Shown here: one piece after another, positions 15,720 through 22,581 of the stretch
Layout: each line of letters starts with the position of its first letter
Position numbering within the stretch: position 1 is the first letter of the stretch
Virus record (IMG/VR): IMGVR_UViG_3300008627_000014
Coordinates: 1 to 44,237 of that record
Direction: 5' to 3' (one strand)
Origin: a virus
Length of the DNA: 44,237 nucleotides
Translations under genes and position numbers: made by a program
Notes under the pieces: generated by a model
What the model was told of the DNA's origin: nothing
What the model saw: the letters and a program-made list of their open reading frames with translations, nothing else
Database searches by the model: none

Positions 15720-15739
15720 ATAAAAAAAATAAAAAAAAG
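15720..15739 (-). terminator. Poly-T terminator
   Basis: Minus-strand CTTTTTTTTATTTTTTTTAT directly after the stop of the gene at 15752. Confidence 0.5.
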
Positions 15740-15751
15740 AGGGTTTTATCC

Positions 15752-16078
15752 CTAATCGTTGTAAATTTCGAATTTATAGTCTATTCGATTGTTCCAAAAT
15801 AGTTTTGGATTTCTGTCAAATTCAACTAATAGTTTTGCTACTTCTTCCATTGAGCAAGAACCTACTACGCTGTTTTTTTCTGTTGGTTCAATGGTGATTA
15901 TTTCACCATTACCAATATCATGGAATTTACGACTTGTTTTCTCGTTTTCGTTGAATAACCCAATTTCAAAAAGTTCAGGGATTACTACATATTCAAGGGT
16001 TTTCGAGTTCAGTATTTTTTCAGGAATAACACTAAACATTATTCCGTCTTTTGTGTGTTTTATGATTTGTGTATTCAT
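15752..16078 (-). CDS. Hypothetical protein with EEVA motif
   Basis: 108 residues, alpha/beta, with CSMEEVAKLLVEFDRNPKLF at about 74-93. A TATA-like GGTTTAATAC (16100-16109) stands about 25 nt ahead. Family not recognised. Confidence 0.5.
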   Translation of the reverse strand: MNTQIIKHTKDGIMFSVIPEKILNSKTLEYVVIPELFEIGLFNENEKTSRKFHDIGNGEIITIEPTEKNSVVGSCSMEEVAKLLVEFDRNPKLFWNNRIDYKFEIYND

Positions 16079-16120
16079 ATTAACCCTAAGAATAATGATG
16101 TATTAAACCTTTCTAATTTG

Positions 16121-16145
16121 AATAAAAAAAGAAAAAAAAGAAAAG
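16121..16145 (-). terminator. Poly-T terminator
   Basis: On the minus strand, an interrupted run of T residues follows the stop of the gene at 16149. Confidence 0.5.
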
Positions 16146-16148
16146 GAA

Positions 16149-16295
16149 TTAATCCTTTTCAAAATTTCCACAAGAAATACAGTATTCACCATGTTGAGAA
16201 TCTGCTAAAACTTGCAGTTTTGAACCTATGAGATTAAAGCCCATAGATTCCCAGCTCTTACCCGTGCTGTCTATTTTACATTGACATTTTGTCAT
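16149..16295 (-). CDS. Small zinc-ribbon protein
   Basis: 48 residues: CQC near the start and CISCGNFEKD at the end make a Cys4 metal site round a short beta-like core (GFNLIGSKLQVLAD). It has its own terminator. Unknown partner. Confidence 0.45.
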   Translation of the reverse strand: MTKCQCKIDSTGKSWESMGFNLIGSKLQVLADSQHGEYCISCGNFEKD

Positions 16296-16374
16296 ACTAG
16301 AGGGTAAGAATGAATAGTTAATAAAACTTTAATCTTTTATATACAAATTCCTGAATTTGTCTAAGTCCGAAAAT

Positions 16375-16447
16375 GCATATAAAGCTACTAAACATTTATA
16401 TGCTTTTTAGTTTTAACATTCCTGTCAAATATGGGGGGTTTATATGC
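16375..16447. repeat. TTTATATGC repeats, one inverted
   Basis: GCATATAAA at 16375-16383 and TTTATATGC at 16395-16403 form a 9-bp inverted repeat with an 11-nt spacer. A third copy, TTTATATGC, is at 16439-16447. It lies in the 210-nt gap between opposed promoters, so it may be an operator for both. Confidence 0.45.
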
Positions 16448-16476
16448 AAAACCAACCTACCACTTTAATTGTTAAG

Positions 16477-16486
16477 GTTTAAATAA
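16477..16486 (+). promoter_or_regulatory. TATA box of gene at 16507
   Basis: GTTTAAATAA about 25 nt ahead of the ATG at 16507, giving a leaderless transcript. Confidence 0.55.
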
Positions 16487-16506
16487 CAAGTATGAGAATC
16501 TAAATT

Positions 16507-16959
16507 ATGACAAAAACGATTAGTTTGACATTGGAAAACCCAATAACTATGTTAGGTAGAAAACTAGCAAAAAGAAAAATCTCCAAATTGTCAAAACAAA
16601 TTGAAAAAAGACAAGAAAAAATTGCTAAGTTGAATAGCAAATATTTTAAAAATGATTCAACAACAAAACAAGAAACAAAAACCATAGCAACCAAACTTGA
16701 AAAAATCAATCAAAAAACTTACAGATATTTTTTGAGAGATGATACAAAAAAAGGCGTTATGAGTGCTCAAATCGCAAAAATTGCAGGAAAAAAAGCAACA
16801 TGGAAAAGAGCAGGAAAAAACCAAGATAAAGACTGGTTCATTAAAGCCATAGGTTCAAAATCTGATAACGTTGGCATTGTTATGGAACAATTACCAAACA
16901 TGGAAAAATATTTTAACAAAAGCCCATACGTTGCAAAATTTTGGGGTAAAACCCAATGA
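16507..16959 (+). CDS. Basic coiled-coil protein
   Basis: 150 residues, about one quarter Lys. Residues 17-75 form a long helix with heptad character (KRKISKLSKQIEKRQEKIAK), followed by a basic domain (AKIAGKKATWKRAGKNQ). It is probably DNA- or RNA-binding. The A-rich codon use (AAA, ACA) stands out from neighbouring viral genes. It lies next to the repeat-rich region that may be an origin. Confidence 0.5.
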   Translation: MTKTISLTLENPITMLGRKLAKRKISKLSKQIEKRQEKIAKLNSKYFKNDSTTKQETKTIATKLEKINQKTYRYFLRDDTKKGVMSAQIAKIAGKKATWKRAGKNQDKDWFIKAIGSKSDNVGIVMEQLPNMEKYFNKSPYVAKFWGKTQ

Positions 16960-17123
16960 ACTCTTTTTTTGTTTTAACCCAAAATGACGAATATAATACA
17001 TATCTCACAGAATATTTTAAAACCAGAGAAAACGCAGAAAATAGAAAAAACGAATTAACTCAAAATGAAGATTATGAGTTATATTATGAATTTGAGATTA
17101 AAGAGGTTAATTTTAATGATTAA
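16956..17123 (+). CDS. Hypothetical acidic micro-protein
   Basis: 55 residues; the ATG overlaps the previous stop (ATGA). Beta start (NSFFVLTQNDEYNTYLTEYF), then an acidic helix. Unknown. Confidence 0.45.
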   Translation: MNSFFVLTQNDEYNTYLTEYFKTRENAENRKNELTQNEDYELYYEFEIKEVNFND

Positions 17124-17211
17124 TCTTTTTTCTATTTTTGATGAAATAGAAAACGAATTAATGCAAAGTCTTGAAAATGGAATTGAGGAAATTGAGAAAA
17201 ACCTACAATGA
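17116..17211 (+). CDS. Acidic micro-protein
   Basis: 31 residues, almost one amphipathic acidic helix (DEIENELMQSLENGIEEIEK). It overlaps the previous gene by 8 nt. Confidence 0.35.
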   Translation: MINLFSIFDEIENELMQSLENGIEEIEKNLQ

Positions 17212-17311
17212 AAAACTCAAGGAAATGTCAATTTTTATTGACATGATGTCAAGTAAGATTTTCATGAAAGATGAAGATAAGGAAATATTAGAGTATGAGG
17301 ATAGTATATGA
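17177..17311 (+). CDS. Charged micro-protein
   Basis: 44 residues from an ATG within the preceding gene, in another frame: a basic helix and then an acidic tail (KDEDKEILEYEDSI). No clear ribosome site. Weak call. Confidence 0.3.
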   Translation: MELRKLRKTYNEKLKEMSIFIDMMSSKIFMKDEDKEILEYEDSI

Positions 17312-17825
17312 TTTTATGAAAGTATGAGGATTTTTCAGTACCGTAAAGTACCGTACTTTTGGCATAAGTACCGTACCAGTACCGTAATTTGAGGTACCTG
17401 TACCGTACAATAAAGTACCAAAAAGTACTAAGTATGAAAGTATGAACTTATTAGAATATGAATATATTAGAATAAGTAAGTATGTAAGTATGGTGGTAAG
17501 TATGTATGATATTGTTACTATAAGTATATATGATTTTATTATATTCCTCCCGAATGTTTAGGCATAAAAAAACTGGAGGAAAAGAACATATCCCTAATAG
17601 ACATCTAAGTAATAAGTAAAATAATCGTACACGATAAGTACACTAAGTATATGCTAAGTTATAAGTAAATTTTAAGATGTACACGTAAGTAGTACACGGG
17701 TGGTATGAGGTTATGAGGATATTATTGTGTGATAGTATGATGTTATGAGTATGTGAATGTATGAGGATATTATAGGAGTAACATATGACCGTATGATAGT
17801 ATGAGGATTGGGTATTATGTGGCTA
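17312..17825. repeat. Repeat-rich non-coding region, candidate origin
   Basis: No gene seen. 17335-17430 has at least five copies of TACCGTA, most as AGTACCGTA, plus related GTACC/GGTACC steps. 17425-17530 has AAGTATG/TAAGTAT repeats. 17590-17700 has GTACAC elements spaced by AAGTA. 17700-17815 has repeated TATGAGGATATTAT-like units. Iterated short motifs in AT-rich DNA, placed between small genes of opposite style, are typical of viral replication origins or of clustered operators. No initiator gene is adjacent, so the origin idea is inference. Confidence 0.5.
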
Positions 17826-17870
17826 TTTCTTTCACCCCATTATTTGTTGGAAAAAGGTTATAAAGGATAA
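17826..17870 (+). promoter_or_regulatory. Promoter P1 of shared family
   Basis: TTTCACCCC, then TTTGTTGGAAAAAGG and a TATA box TTATAAAGG (about 17858-17866), 25 nt before ATG 17887. It shares its layout with promoters at 18652 and 22135. Confidence 0.6.
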
Positions 17871-17886
17871 CGGTTTAGAGTTGGTA

Positions 17887-18219
17887 ATGACAAGAGCAAC
17901 AAAAGCACAATTAGAAGATAAAATTGCTGAATTGGAAAAACAATTAGCAAAAAATACTTCAAAAGTGGCTAAAAAAGCAAACAAAATCGTTGCAAAGGTA
18001 GAGGATGGATTTCACGACTATGAAAGAATTTCTAGTCTTTCAGGTGGAAAAGACATCAAAATCAGTGCAATTACCAAAGATGGTAAAATCACAGGATTCT
18101 ATCTTGCAAATATGTTCCCAAACTATGACGGCAAGGCTAAAGGATTGCATATCCCAACAAACCTTAAAGAAGTAGTTTTCGACAAACTCGACAAATGTGA
18201 GATTAAAAATCTCGCATAA
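17887..18219 (+). CDS. Hypothetical protein with coiled-coil N-terminus
   Basis: 110 residues from ATG 17887 (promoter position decides). Residues 5-40 are a Lys/Glu/Ala coiled coil (LEDKIAELEKQLAKN). The rest is beta-rich (DIKISAITKDGKITGFYLAN). It is flanked on both sides by repeat-rich DNA, so a DNA-binding role there is possible but unproven. Confidence 0.5.
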   Translation: MTRATKAQLEDKIAELEKQLAKNTSKVAKKANKIVAKVEDGFHDYERISSLSGGKDIKISAITKDGKITGFYLANMFPNYDGKAKGLHIPTNLKEVVFDKLDKCEIKNLA

Positions 18220-18236
18220 TTTTTTCTTTTTTTACT
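18219..18236 (+). terminator. Poly-T terminator
   Basis: ATTTTTTCTTTTTTTACT directly after the stop of the gene at 17887-18219. Confidence 0.55.
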
Positions 18237-18640
18237 TATCAGGCGTGGGCGAAGCCCTACTTAACTCGTACACTTAGTAGGAGAACTTAAGTATGATATA
18301 TATTGGAGATAAGTAATGTACACTTAGTAAGTCTTAAGTATAGTCGCTGGGCTATAAATATAGTTGGATATATTCTATATATTTGTATCAATAAACTATA
18401 TAGTTCGAGTAGTAGGGAGTATGTGGCAAGTATATGGGGATAATATAGGCGTAGTATAGGGTGTATAGGTAGAACAAATAGTAGTAATATATATCTATTA
18501 TAGTATATTATAGTATGTCTTATAGTGTATGTTATAGTATGATTATGTCTATTAGGGTTATTTTTCTCCCCACGATTATTGTATATCTATTATAATAGAT
18601 TGATATGTTATAGTTTGTTTATTATTATGTATTATAGTAT
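18237..18640. repeat. Second repeat-rich non-coding region
   Basis: No gene seen. It begins with a tight GGGCGAAGCCC hairpin (about 18249-18259). Two copies of TACACTTAGTA follow (about 18270 and 18314). The rest is a long tract of TATAGTAT variants (18350-18640). The AT tract would melt easily. Together with 17312-17825 it brackets one gene. Confidence 0.5.
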
Positions 18641-18651
18641 AGTTATTATTA

Positions 18652-18706
18652 TCTTTCCCCCGTTTCACCTGATGTTTTGTTGGAAAAGGCTTTTAAGCAA
18701 CCAAAA
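18652..18706 (+). promoter_or_regulatory. Promoter P2 of shared family
   Basis: TCTTTCCCCC, TTTTGTTGGAAAAGG, then CTTTTAAGCAACC as TATA region, about 25 nt before ATG 18720. Very similar to P3 at 22135. Confidence 0.65.
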
Positions 18707-18719
18707 GAATTACCTTTCA

Positions 18720-19226
18720 ATGAAAACAAAACACTCTAGTAAGAGAGGTAGTTTAGATTGTAAATCGTCTTTTATTGATAGACAATCTTACGATAAGATA
18801 CAGCCTAGAAATGTATCTAAATATAATAGATTAGAGAAGAAGATGAAGTCTAGTAGTTGGACATCACATATGTTAAAACAATATTTTCTTATTGTTGACG
18901 CATTACAACCAACACCTATGCAACAACAAGGCATACCTAAACAGGCTACTCAATTAGATTACATCACTCAAACACATGACCAAATCAAACAGTATATAAT
19001 AGACAACCCTAACAGTCAAGAGGGTAAAGAAGCAGGACTTATATATGATGAGGTCAAAAAGAATACATTAAAACTGTTAAGTAAAGCAGAACGATACAAC
19101 ATTCGTAGATTGAATGTGCCTGAATCAGTAAAGAAAGAAGGAGGTAATGCGATACAAGGTAAAGCAGAAGTCGTGCCTAGAAATAATGGAGAACGAATCC
19201 ATATTAAATTGGAGGAAGTATTATAA
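18720..19226 (+). CDS. Hypothetical basic protein, first gene of long run
   Basis: 168 residues from ATG 18720, fixed by promoter P2; the longer frame from 18579 runs through promoter sequence. N-terminus basic (MKTKHSSKRGSLDC), middle helical (SWTSHMLKQYFLIVDALQPT), C-terminus Lys-rich. GGAGGAAG near its end serves the next gene, which overlaps by one base. Family unknown. Confidence 0.55.
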   Translation: MKTKHSSKRGSLDCKSSFIDRQSYDKIQPRNVSKYNRLEKKMKSSSWTSHMLKQYFLIVDALQPTPMQQQGIPKQATQLDYITQTHDQIKQYIIDNPNSQEGKEAGLIYDEVKKNTLKLLSKAERYNIRRLNVPESVKKEGGNAIQGKAEVVPRNNGERIHIKLEEVL

Positions 19227-19495
19227 TGGGTTACGGATTAGAGCAGGATAAATATTATACTCCTGTGAATCATCAAGAAACTCTCAAACTAGAGTGGAAG
19301 ATACATAACATCATGATACGAGCAGAACAAATCGCACATGACACACGCATTAAGTTAGGTCTTGACCATAAATGTCATGGATTTGACATACAATGTGATT
19401 GTGAACTGCCTGAATTTCAAGGCGAATTACACCCAGCACATAACTTCAACAAGTATGTAATGGAACAGCGTATTAGATATGGGAGTCAATCATAA
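19226..19495 (+). CDS. Hypothetical His/Cys-containing protein
   Basis: 89 residues. CHGFDIQCDCELP with nearby His may bind metal; helical elsewhere. TAATG coupling at both ends. Confidence 0.45.
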   Translation: MGYGLEQDKYYTPVNHQETLKLEWKIHNIMIRAEQIAHDTRIKLGLDHKCHGFDIQCDCELPEFQGELHPAHNFNKYVMEQRIRYGSQS

Positions 19496-19653
19496 TGACC
19501 GAGAAAGAAAAAGCATACTGTAATATGTGTGGGTTTGAAACTGTGCGTAACAAAGGAGATTCATGCCCTTATCATCAATCAGTATCTTATTCAGAAGATG
19601 GAGAGGTATCTTTTGCGTATGATGAGTTCAATCAAGATGGAGAGGAATGGTAA
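19495..19653 (+). CDS. Zinc-ribbon micro-protein
   Basis: 52 residues: CNMCGFETVRNKGDSCPYH is a CxxC...CxxH zinc site. The acidic tail (DEFNQDGEEW) ends the protein. Overlaps the gene before by one base. Confidence 0.5.
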   Translation: MTEKEKAYCNMCGFETVRNKGDSCPYHQSVSYSEDGEVSFAYDEFNQDGEEW

Positions 19654-19654
19654 T

Positions 19655-19876
19655 ATGATTGACCAATGGTATAATATTTTATCTAAACAGATAGATATAT
19701 TAATTCATAATAGTGAATGTCATACCGTTGGTGATTCAGAAATAATAGAGATGATGTCTAAAAAATATCATATGAGTGAGGAAACTGCAACCCAACTTGT
19801 AAAAGAATATTCAGATACATTTATACCTTGTCCTGAACATATTATTGATGAGTATAACGAATGGGAGTATGATTAA
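19655..19876 (+). CDS. Hypothetical acidic helical protein
   Basis: 73 residues from ATG 19655; the same frame stays open upstream to 19529 but that part lies over the zinc gene. GGAGAGG upstream. Helical, acidic C-terminus. Unknown. Confidence 0.45.
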   Translation: MIDQWYNILSKQIDILIHNSECHTVGDSEIIEMMSKKYHMSEETATQLVKEYSDTFIPCPEHIIDEYNEWEYD

Positions 19877-19878
19877 GT

Positions 19879-19959
19879 ATGGCACATAATATACCTGTCA
19901 TTAGTGATGAATTGATGGCAAAGGTTGATAGTATATTTGCTCATGGAAGTCAATCATGA
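19879..19959 (+). CDS. Micro-ORF, hypothetical
   Basis: 26 residues ending FAHGSQS, similar to the end of the gene at 19226 (RYGSQS). Its stop overlaps the next start. Confidence 0.3.
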   Translation: MAHNIPVISDELMAKVDSIFAHGSQS

Positions 19960-20114
19960 TTAAAGATTGTCCTAGATGTGAGCAAAGAGTCAATGCTGTT
20001 TGTCAAGGTATGATGAATGGTCGTAGTTTCTTTTGCCCTAGTTGTAGATATTGGGGTAGCCATTTTAAATGGAATGAACCTGAAAAATATAGGTTGTCGG
20101 GAGAGTATAATTGA
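19956..20114 (+). CDS. Zinc-ribbon micro-protein
   Basis: 52 residues: CPRC and CPSC separated by 20 residues form a classic zinc ribbon, with a basic aromatic tail (RYWGSHFKWNEPEKY). ATGA overlap with the previous gene. Confidence 0.5.
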   Translation: MIKDCPRCEQRVNAVCQGMMNGRSFFCPSCRYWGSHFKWNEPEKYRLSGEYN

Positions 20115-20214
20115 TAATATTAGATAAAGATGTGCTGGTATTATCTTTTCCCCACCCTTGTTTTTAGGCGTGAGTGTTAATAGGTATGTCAATTTATGAC
20201 TCATGTCAATCATA

Positions 20215-20673
20215 ATGAACGTGCCTAAATGTCTAACTAATATTAGTCCTCGTTGGGCTAAGATATTAGATACTTATTCTATTAGTGATGTTCTTGCTTA
20301 TACTTTTCTCCCCACGAATCATGGGTTGGAAAATATAAGTAGACATGATGAGGACTTGTTATATCAGGCAGAGGTTGATGGTATACCACAGTTAAGGATA
20401 GGTGATTTCGCCTGTTGTATAGTAGGTGAAGCATGGAATCTTAATGAAGATAACGAACGTAATGATAATAGGTATGGTGATTGTCGTGAATGTTATAATC
20501 ATAGTATGAGGTTCTGCACTATGCTTGAGGAGATAGATGGTGGGTATGAATCATGTGATGAAGAAACAGATATATCTATAACCGATTACGAGGCAGAGAT
20601 AGAATTGTTTTGTGAACATATTGGTAGCGAACACCCTGAACTCATTAAGAATGATGAAGTGGATTGTGAATAG
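20215..20673 (+). CDS. Hypothetical Cys-rich protein
   Basis: 152 residues from ATG 20215; ATG 20203 adds four. Contains FACCIVGEAW, CRECYNHSMRFC and CEHIG: several Cys/His that may hold metal. C-terminus strongly acidic. An internal CTCCCCACGAA followed by GGTTGGAAAATATAAG looks like the P1-P3 promoter core inside coding sequence. Confidence 0.5.
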   Translation: MNVPKCLTNISPRWAKILDTYSISDVLAYTFLPTNHGLENISRHDEDLLYQAEVDGIPQLRIGDFACCIVGEAWNLNEDNERNDNRYGDCRECYNHSMRFCTMLEEIDGGYESCDEETDISITDYEAEIELFCEHIGSEHPELIKNDEVDCE

Positions 20674-20675
20674 AT

Positions 20676-20807
20676 GTGGCACACCCAACCTCACATTATT
20701 GGGTTGGTCATAAAGATGGTTACTTATTCTGTTCCTGTGGCGTTGCTAAACTCAACGGAAATATATATCCCATTGAGTATGTGAGAGAGAGGATAAAGTA
20801 TGACTAA
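20676..20807 (+). CDS. Micro-protein with CSC motif
   Basis: 43 residues from GTG 20676: HPTSHYWVGHKDGYLFCSCG. His and Cys residues suggest metal binding. ATGACTAA overlap with the next gene. Confidence 0.4.
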   Translation: MAHPTSHYWVGHKDGYLFCSCGVAKLNGNIYPIEYVRERIKYD

Positions 20808-21030
20808 GCAAGAAGATTATGAGAAAACATTAGTGCAAGAGTTGTATCATAACATGTGTGTGGATAGTGCTAACGAGGAATTGTATGACAAACTGCAATC
20901 ATTCTTAGAGGGGAAACCATCAATGGTTGTCATTGATACAATCAAAGTGTTACTTATGTCAGCATGTAAAGATGGGATAGACCAATCAAGAACTATACTA
21001 ACAGATAAAGAATTGAATGGAGGTGTATAA
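20800..21030 (+). CDS. Hypothetical protein
   Basis: 76 residues, helical and acidic, one Cys (MSACKDG). GAGAGAGG upstream. Not recognised. Confidence 0.45.
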   Translation: MTKQEDYEKTLVQELYHNMCVDSANEELYDKLQSFLEGKPSMVVIDTIKVLLMSACKDGIDQSRTILTDKELNGGV

Positions 21031-21032
21031 GT

Positions 21033-21137
21033 ATGAAGCGTAGAACTGTATTTATTATTAGTATTCTTTTGCTTCCTGTTGCTCTTGCCCACGAATTGTG
21101 GTCAAGAACTGCTGGAACATTCGGAGGAATATTATGA
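21033..21137 (+). CDS. Short secreted or membrane peptide
   Basis: 34 residues. MKRRTVFIISILLLPVALAHE is a perfect short signal sequence with an ALA-H cleavage-like end, leaving about 15 residues. It is preceded by a 22-nt ribosome-site cassette identical to that at 26227. Confidence 0.45.
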   Translation: MKRRTVFIISILLLPVALAHELWSRTAGTFGGIL

Positions 21138-21271
21138 TAGAATCATTAAATATATTCCAAGCAGTTTATAATAGATGTGAAGATGATGATGATATAACCG
21201 AATCAGATTTAACTACCAATATCATTGAGGAAAAAATCAATGAGATTATTAAGGAGTTAAATAAAGAATGA
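21134..21271 (+). CDS. Acidic micro-protein
   Basis: 45 residues, highly acidic (CEDDDDITESDL), then a helix (EEKINEIIKELNKE). ATGA overlap at both ends. Confidence 0.4.
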   Translation: MIESLNIFQAVYNRCEDDDDITESDLTTNIIEEKINEIIKELNKE

Positions 21272-21438
21272 ATGAAGCAGGACAATGTCCTAAGTGTAAA
21301 AAGGATAGAAATATGAGTGGAGATTCAGAATCATATGTTGGTAATGATGAATATACAACACAATATTATTGTGATGGTTGTAAATTAAGTTGGCTATCAT
21401 ATTTTAAATTTGATAGACAAGAGGTAGATGAAGAATGA
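21268..21438 (+). CDS. Zinc-ribbon micro-protein
   Basis: 56 residues: CPKC and CDGC about 35 residues apart, aromatic middle, acidic tail. Typical zinc ribbon. Overlaps the next gene (ATGA). Confidence 0.5.
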   Translation: MNEAGQCPKCKKDRNMSGDSESYVGNDEYTTQYYCDGCKLSWLSYFKFDRQEVDEE

Positions 21439-21677
21439 GAGTAAGTAGAGAATATCTCGATACTATCTGTGAAGATTATTGTGGAGATAGTGATAGTGCA
21501 TGGTGGATTAGTGGACAGATAGAACAAGCATTAGATACATTCATTGATTATCTTAATGATGACCGACATGATTTCATGGGTAGGATAGAGATTTGTCCAT
21601 TGGAATCACACCTTAATTGTGAGTGTATGATTATCAATGAGAAAGTAGATGGTATTCCATGTGAGGAACACGCATAA
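21435..21677 (+). CDS. Hypothetical protein with Cys/His tail
   Basis: 80 residues, acidic, with CPLESHLNCECMI near the end and a final CEEHA. Possible metal site. Unknown. Confidence 0.45.
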   Translation: MRVSREYLDTICEDYCGDSDSAWWISGQIEQALDTFIDYLNDDRHDFMGRIEICPLESHLNCECMIINEKVDGIPCEEHA

Positions 21678-22117
21678 TGGGACACGATTTTTCCCTCATT
21701 TATGAGGAAAACAAATGTAATGAATGTGGTCGCAGTAATGTAAATGTGATAGAGGGAAATATGTATGTATCATATAATCATTGTTGGGCTTTCTATGACC
21801 ACGTTGATAAAGATATAGGGTTCAAATGGATATATGGTAAGCCTGTTACGGAAGTAATACCTAAGATGGAATTATTAAAGGCTAGAATACAATTCGATAA
21901 TGGTGGTATTCCCACACATAAAATGAATGAAGATGGTAGTATTGCATGGAGTGGTAAGTTAATAGATACTATTAACTATGGTAAAAATGAAAAGGCTAGA
22001 GATAATGGTTGGGCAAAGACTATGTTCAATGTTTATAGATGTGCTGATGAAATACTACAAGCGTGTTACAAGGCAGTCGAACAAGGACATCTTAACGCTG
22101 AGTTTTATGGGGATTAG
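21677..22117 (+). CDS. Hypothetical protein with N-terminal zinc knuckle
   Basis: 146 residues. CNECGRSNVNV at about 14-24 with later CWAFYDHVDKD; the rest alpha/beta with IPKMELLKARIQFDNGG. The start overlaps the previous stop (TAATG). It is the last gene of the P2 run before promoter P3. Confidence 0.5.
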   Translation: MGHDFSLIYEENKCNECGRSNVNVIEGNMYVSYNHCWAFYDHVDKDIGFKWIYGKPVTEVIPKMELLKARIQFDNGGIPTHKMNEDGSIAWSGKLIDTINYGKNEKARDNGWAKTMFNVYRCADEILQACYKAVEQGHLNAEFYGD

Positions 22118-22134
22118 ATTTGTATAAGTATAGT

Positions 22135-22186
22135 AGTATCTTTTCCCCCGAAACCAACGGGGATTTGTTGCAAAGGGTTTTTAAGC
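22135..22186 (+). promoter_or_regulatory. Promoter P3 of shared family
   Basis: ATCTTTTCCCCC, ATTTGTTGCAAAGGG, then TTTTTAAGCAACC. It shares the CCCCC box, the TTTGTTG element and the TTTTAAGCAACC block with P2. CCCCG (22145-22149) and CGGGG (22158-22162) also form an inverted repeat. Confidence 0.65.
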
Positions 22187-22274
22187 AACCAAGACAAAAC
22201 AGAAAGGTTAGAAAGGAATGATGGGTAATACTACATTCCCTAACAAATAAATATAACAAGGAGGTAGATATAAT

Positions 22275-22538
22275 ATGAAATGTGATAGTAGATTATTAAC
22301 GGCTAAAGAAGTTCCAACTTTAGAGGGCGTTAAAACAGCACAACTTAGAACATTAGTTAATGCTTCAGATAAAAAAGTAGCAGAAAATTTCGCAGTTTTA
22401 TTAGTGAACGTTCCTACAACTGATGGCAATACTCAAATGTTTAGAGCAACATTAAACTCACAAGTTCCATTGAACACCGAGATTATTCGTAGTCAAGATG
22501 GTCAAATTGTGGGAATCCCAGTAGTATCGGGTGGCTAA
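22275..22538 (+). CDS. Hypothetical protein ahead of GHKL ATPase
   Basis: 87 residues with a strong AAGGAGG site. Alpha/beta, Val-rich (ENFAVLLVNVPTTDG). A 10-codon ATG reading frame (22218-22250) lies in its 5' leader and may act as a leader peptide. A clear terminator follows, so it is expressed from P3 perhaps at higher level than the genes beyond. Function unknown. Confidence 0.55.
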   Translation: MKCDSRLLTAKEVPTLEGVKTAQLRTLVNASDKKVAENFAVLLVNVPTTDGNTQMFRATLNSQVPLNTEIIRSQDGQIVGIPVVSGG

Positions 22539-22567
22539 ACTTTTAGTTTAGTCTTTTTATTTTTTAT
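22535..22567 (+). terminator. Hairpin plus T-run terminator
   Basis: CTAAAC and GTTTAG form a 6-bp stem round TTTTA, followed by a T-rich tract. It probably attenuates reading from P3 into the ATPase gene. Confidence 0.55.
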
Positions 22568-22581
22568 TAGGTAAATTCATT

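Noticed and set aside
17331-17430. CRISPR array
   Set aside because: Repeats are 7-9 nt, unevenly spaced and without spacers of constant length.
18579-18719. N-terminal extension of the gene at 18720
   Set aside because: The extension is hydrophobic, runs through promoter P2 and AT repeats, and the TATA box fits ATG 18720.
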